This document shows, piece after piece, positions 6,888-10,006 of a stretch of 10,006 nt of DNA; positions within the stretch are counted from its first letter, which is position 1; every line of letters starts with the position of its first letter. A program made the translations under genes and the position numbers. The notes under the pieces were generated by a model that ran no database searches, was not told where the DNA came from, and saw nothing but the letters and a program-made list of their open reading frames with translations. The DNA is taken from positions 1-10,006 of the forward strand of contig CAZQEN010000296.1 in assembly GCA_964591605.1 (NCBI GenBank), given 5' to 3'. Source of the stretch: CAYLLT01 sp964591605. GTDB lineage: Bacteria > Planctomycetota > Phycisphaerae > UBA1845 > PWPN01.

Positions 6888-9062
6888 ATGATCGATCCGC
6901 GTACACGTGAGCAGTTCGAGCGGTCCGTGCTCTCGCGCCTGCGTGCGCTGGGGCGGCGGGTGCGCTGGTATGCGGCCGTGGACGGACTGGCGATCCTGGG
7001 CCTGGCCCTGGTGGCCGCGATGGCCGTCACCTTCCTCGTGGATCGCACGCTCTGGCTTGAGCGGGATATGCGGGTGGTGCAGCTCGTGTCGGTGCTGGCC
7101 CTGCTGGCGGCGGCTGCGTGGTACTGGCTGGTGCGGCCGCTGCGGGTGCCGGTCGGGCCGCAGGAGATCGCCCTGCTGGTCGAACGGCGCTTCCCCGAGC
7201 TCGAGAGCCGGCTGATCACCGCGGTAGAGTTCTCGGCGCCCGACGCGGCGGAGCGCCACACCGACGTGGCGCGTTCTCCGGAGTTGATCAACGCCGTCGT
7301 CCTGCAGGCGCGGCGGGCGTTTGAGCCGCTGCCCCTTCAGCAGACCCTGGCCCGGGGGCGGTTTCGCCAGCGGGCGTCCGTGGCGTTCGGCACACTCGCT
7401 CTGATCGCCGCCCTGGCCGTGATCGCCGACGGCACCATGTCGCTGTGGTTCCAGCGCAACGTGCTGCTGCGGGATGTGGCGTGGCCGATGCGCCACCGCC
7501 TCCACGTGGAAGGGCTGGTGGACGGAAAACTCATCGTGCCGCGCGGCGATGATCTGGCCGTCGTCGCCGTCGTGGACGAGGGCTACCGCGCGCCGCGGCA
7601 GGTGTTCATCGAGTTCACCGGCCAGGAAGGCGCCCGCGGGCGCGATCAGATGCCGGCGGAGGAGGGTCAGCAGCGGCCGCGCTTCACCTACACCTTCGAG
7701 CGGGTCAGCGAAAGCATGACCTGCCGCGTCTACGGCGGCGACGCCCCGCCCCAGATGTTCACGATCGAGGCGATCGACCGCCCGCAGATCACCGGTGTCG
7801 TCATGGGCATCGTTCCGCCGCAATACACGCGGCTGGAGGCGTACGATCTTCGCCCCGGCCAGACCGTGGCCGAGGCGCTCAAGGGCAGCCGGATCCGCCT
7901 GCAGATCAGGACGAACAAGCCGGTCAGGCAGGCGGTGCTCGTCCGCCAGACGGCCGGCCAGGAGCAGGAGCTCGGGCCCGCCGAACGCCTGGGCGATCTC
8001 GAATACGCCGCCTCCGACCGGCCGGAAGGCAGCTCTGGCTATTACTTCCGAATGCTGGATGACCGGGATCTGAGCAACATCAGCGACCGCACCCCGCCGG
8101 TACGCATGTCGGTGCGGCTCGTGCCCGACAGTCCGCCCAAGGTCCGCCTGAAGCTGCGCGGCGTGGGCGAGATGATCACGCCCCAGGCGGTGCTGCCCGT
8201 GGAAACGGATTTGTCGGACACCTACGGCCTGGCGGCGGCGCGGCTGGTGTACGAACTGCCCGGCCGTGAAGGCTTCAAACCGGTCACCGAGCCGCTGCCC
8301 GGATTCGAGGCCGGCACCCGCACCTTCAGCCACGCCCTGGAATGGTCCGCCGCGACCCACTCGCTCAAGGAGGGCGACCGCCTCCTGCTGCGGGCGGAAG
8401 GCACGGATTTCGATGACGTCTCGGGGCCCAATGTGGGGCAATCGCCGACTTTTACCCTCCGCGTCGTCAACCGCGAGGAATTGCTGGCGGAACTGAACCG
8501 CCGTGAACAGGAATACCGTCAGGATTTCGAGCGGCTGACCCATCAGCAGGAGCAACTGTATTCCGAACTGCTCACGCTGGCCGGACTGGGCCCCGGCGAC
8601 GACCCGGACCGTGCCCGGCGGATGGCCCAACTTGCCCGGACCCAGCGGGATTACGCGGGGCGGGTAGGCGGCATGCGTCTACAATTCGAGCAGGTGCTGT
8701 CAGAGCTGCGGGTCAACCAGCTTTCCAGCCCGGCGGCGGAATCCCGTCTAGGCGGGGCGATTATCGAGCCGATGAATGCCCTGGCCCGTACGCAGATGCC
8801 TGCGGCAGCAGATCTTCTGGATCGTCTGAGCCGGCAGGCCGACGCCCTGGAGCTGGGGGAGGCCCGGGCGGCCCAGGAGGCTGTTTTGGCTGATATGCAA
8901 CGAATCCTGGCCAATATGTTAAAATGGGAGGGGTTCCAGGAGGCGGTCGCCTTGCTCCGCGAGGTCCTGAAAATGCAGGGAAACCTCAGCGAGGAGACCG
9001 AAAAAAGGATCGAGAGGGAGATCTTCGGGAACTCTCCGGCGACCGGGCCGTCTCAACCTTAG
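6888..9062 (+). CDS. Large DUF4175-like membrane protein
   Basis: 724 residues. Two membrane helices near the N-terminus (about 28-50 and 63-82) are followed by ALLVERRFPELESRLITAVEF (about 95-115), a segment typical of DUF4175-like proteins, then a third helix (about 163-181). After that comes a long, probably periplasmic region of beta-rich, Ig/FN3-like units (for example GVVMGIVPPQYTRLEAYDLR), then an extended helical, coiled-coil-like C-terminal part from about 529 rich in Glu/Gln/Arg/Leu, ending around EETEKRIEREIFG. The function of this family is unknown; it is commonly encoded downstream of MoxR/VWA genes in planctomycetes. The position directly behind the second VWA gene, with a 12-base gap, argues for one operon and a common envelope complex. 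The DUF4175 assignment rests on the N-terminal architecture and is less certain than the membrane-protein call. Confidence 0.85.
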   Translation: MIDPRTREQFERSVLSRLRALGRRVRWYAAVDGLAILGLALVAAMAVTFLVDRTLWLERDMRVVQLVSVLALLAAAAWYWLVRPLRVPVGPQEIALLVERRFPELESRLITAVEFSAPDAAERHTDVARSPELINAVVLQARRAFEPLPLQQTLARGRFRQRASVAFGTLALIAALAVIADGTMSLWFQRNVLLRDVAWPMRHRLHVEGLVDGKLIVPRGDDLAVVAVVDEGYRAPRQVFIEFTGQEGARGRDQMPAEEGQQRPRFTYTFERVSESMTCRVYGGDAPPQMFTIEAIDRPQITGVVMGIVPPQYTRLEAYDLRPGQTVAEALKGSRIRLQIRTNKPVRQAVLVRQTAGQEQELGPAERLGDLEYAASDRPEGSSGYYFRMLDDRDLSNISDRTPPVRMSVRLVPDSPPKVRLKLRGVGEMITPQAVLPVETDLSDTYGLAAARLVYELPGREGFKPVTEPLPGFEAGTRTFSHALEWSAATHSLKEGDRLLLRAEGTDFDDVSGPNVGQSPTFTLRVVNREELLAELNRREQEYRQDFERLTHQQEQLYSELLTLAGLGPGDDPDRARRMAQLARTQRDYAGRVGGMRLQFEQVLSELRVNQLSSPAAESRLGGAIIEPMNALARTQMPAAADLLDRLSRQADALELGEARAAQEAVLADMQRILANMLKWEGFQEAVALLREVLKMQGNLSEETEKRIEREIFGNSPATGPSQP

Positions 9063-9067
9063 GCAGC

Positions 9068-9072
9068 AGGGG
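9068..9072 (+). promoter_or_regulatory. Ribosome-binding site deciding the start of the coiled-coil gene
   Basis: AGGGG is eight bases before ATG 9081 (good spacing) but only two bases before the alternative in-frame ATG 9075. It therefore favours 9081. Confidence 0.55.
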
Positions 9073-9080
9073 CGATGCTC

Positions 9081-10006
9081 ATGCACATCTGCCGTGGCGG
9101 GCAAACGTCATGCGACACCATTCGACGGCTGGCTCTCTGCGCCTGGGCAGCGGCTCTGGCGGGGGCTTTGCCCCTGACGCCGGTGAATGGCCAGGCGACG
9201 ACTCAGCCGGCCCGCCCGGCGACGAGCGACCCGCTGGCGGCCAAGGAGCAGCTCGTCCGCGATCGGATGATGCAGCTCGAGGACCGCATGTACCGCCTGG
9301 GCGACAAGCTTGCCCGGACCGAGCCCGCTCAGGCCAGGCGGCTCGAAGCCGCGCTGCGCCAGGCCCGCGAGCTCCTGATCCGCCGCAACATGGAAGAGAC
9401 CATGGCCCTGCTCGAAGAGGGCCGCCTCACCGACGCGGCCGACCGGCAGGGGCAGATTATCAAGGATCTTGAACGGGTACTTAGGATCCTCATGGAGGAG
9501 GCGGAGAACGCCGCGGAGCGCAAGAAACAGCTCGAAGAGCTGGGCAAATACCGCGAACAGATCAGGCAGCTCCTCGAACAGGAGCGCGAGCTCAAGGCCC
9601 GCTCCGAGGCGGCGCCGCGGCTCGAGCAGCTCCTGGCGGCGATCCGGGCGGCGATCGCCCGGCTCGAGGCCATGATCCAGCGGCAGCAGCAGGCGCTCGA
9701 CCAGACCCAGGCAGCCCAGGCGGCCAAAGACCCCACGACGGCCGCCTCGCTGGCCGAGAAGCAGAAACAGCTCCGTGTCGAAGCCGAAGCGCTGGCCCAA
9801 ACGCTGGATCAGCGGCCGGGTTCGCCGCTGCCCAGCTCGCCGGCCGCTGACCAGCCGGCCGGGTCGCCGCCGGGCGCCGAGAAACCACCGGGCGAAACTG
9901 AATCCTCACAGACACCGGGCGCGGCTCCGCAGGCGGGTTCGCCGTCCGAGGGCCAGCGATCGGGGGCCAGGAGCCCCGCGGGCGCATCACCCAAGGCTGG
10001 CGAGCC
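9081..10006 (+). CDS. Secreted coiled-coil protein, 5' part (3' end outside window)
   Basis: 308 complete codons are visible and the frame is still open at the window edge. The N-terminus looks like a signal peptide: Arg-Arg at 15-16, a hydrophobic core LALCAWAAALAGALPL (17-32), and likely cleavage near VNGQA (35-39). Residues about 55-240 are almost entirely helical and charged (Glu, Gln, Arg, Leu, Ala), with spacing typical of coiled coils, for example LGKYREQIRQLLEQERELKA. From about 243 the sequence becomes a Pro/Ser/Gly/Ala-rich low-complexity linker that runs to the edge, so a further domain may follow. It lies 18 bases after the DUF4175-like gene and continues the operon. It is probably a periplasmic structural partner of the membrane proteins. 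I do not recognise a specific family. In other frames the same DNA shows shorter open frames, but only this one has the signal peptide and heptad-like pattern. Confidence 0.85.
   Translation, partial: MHICRGGQTSCDTIRRLALCAWAAALAGALPLTPVNGQATTQPARPATSDPLAAKEQLVRDRMMQLEDRMYRLGDKLARTEPAQARRLEAALRQARELLIRRNMEETMALLEEGRLTDAADRQGQIIKDLERVLRILMEEAENAAERKKQLEELGKYREQIRQLLEQERELKARSEAAPRLEQLLAAIRAAIARLEAMIQRQQQALDQTQAAQAAKDPTTAASLAEKQKQLRVEAEALAQTLDQRPGSPLPSSPAADQPAGSPPGAEKPPGETESSQTPGAAPQAGSPSEGQRSGARSPAGASPKAGE

Noticed and set aside
6801..8630. A 609-codon open frame on the minus strand opposite the DUF4175-like gene
   Set aside because: Its composition is biased in the same way, it has no recognisable motif, and the + strand gene has membrane helices and conserved segments.
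8886..8925. Promoter-like TTGGCT and TATGTT/TAAAAT ahead of the coiled-coil gene
   Set aside because: Spacing between the boxes is 23 or 28 bases, too long for a standard promoter, and the site lies within coding sequence.
8924..9472. A + strand open frame overlapping the end of the DUF4175-like gene and the start of the coiled-coil gene
   Set aside because: It is out of frame with both; the translation is Gly/Arg/Pro-rich and featureless, whereas the 9081 frame has a signal peptide and coiled coil.

Overview
The window is a single-strand, tightly packed, high-GC bacterial gene cluster. All six genes read on the + strand, and gaps between them are short (12 to 88 bases). The gene set and order (MoxR-type AAA+ ATPase, DUF58 protein, BatA/VWA membrane protein, second VWA membrane protein, large DUF4175-like membrane protein, secreted coiled-coil protein) is the arrangement I associate with Planctomycetota. 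I infer a planctomycete, possibly an uncultured one; no rRNA or marker gene here proves it. I see no tRNA, rRNA, CRISPR array, transposase gene or clear promoter.

Layout: 1-664 is the 3' part of the MoxR ATPase gene. It has an unusual linker insertion around 249-357 carrying a small DNA hairpin. 661-739 is a repeat array between the first two genes. 753-1709 is the DUF58 gene, interrupted in frame by a second repeat array at 1051-1118. 1713-1795 is a third repeat array between DUF58 and the next gene. 1794-4313 encodes a BatA-type VWA protein. 4377-6875 encodes a second VWA protein with a glutamine-amidotransferase-like fold. 6888-9062 encodes a DUF4175-like membrane protein. From 9081 to beyond the window end runs a secreted coiled-coil protein.

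How the genes probably work together: MoxR ATPases paired with VWA proteins act as chaperone-like or maturation complexes (the Bat aerotolerance and Moa/Mox systems are the studied relatives). Here a cytoplasmic ATPase and a soluble DUF58 partner would work with membrane-anchored VWA/periplasmic proteins and a secreted coiled-coil protein. The target is unknown, and the GATase-like domains lack a visible catalytic cysteine, so a scaffold role is more likely than an enzymatic one.

The most interesting signal is three arrays of different 7-base repeats in the first 1.8 kb. All share one architecture: about four heptads on one strand, a 12-25 base spacer, then about four heptads in reverse complement. 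Consensus units are GTGAGAC, AGTCGAA, and alternating ATTGCCG/ATTTCCG. One supplies the stop codon of the MoxR gene, one is translated inside the VWA domain of DUF58, and one abuts the DUF58 stop and contains the first ATG of the next gene. They look like a mobile or self-generating palindromic repeat class defined by period and symmetry more than by sequence.
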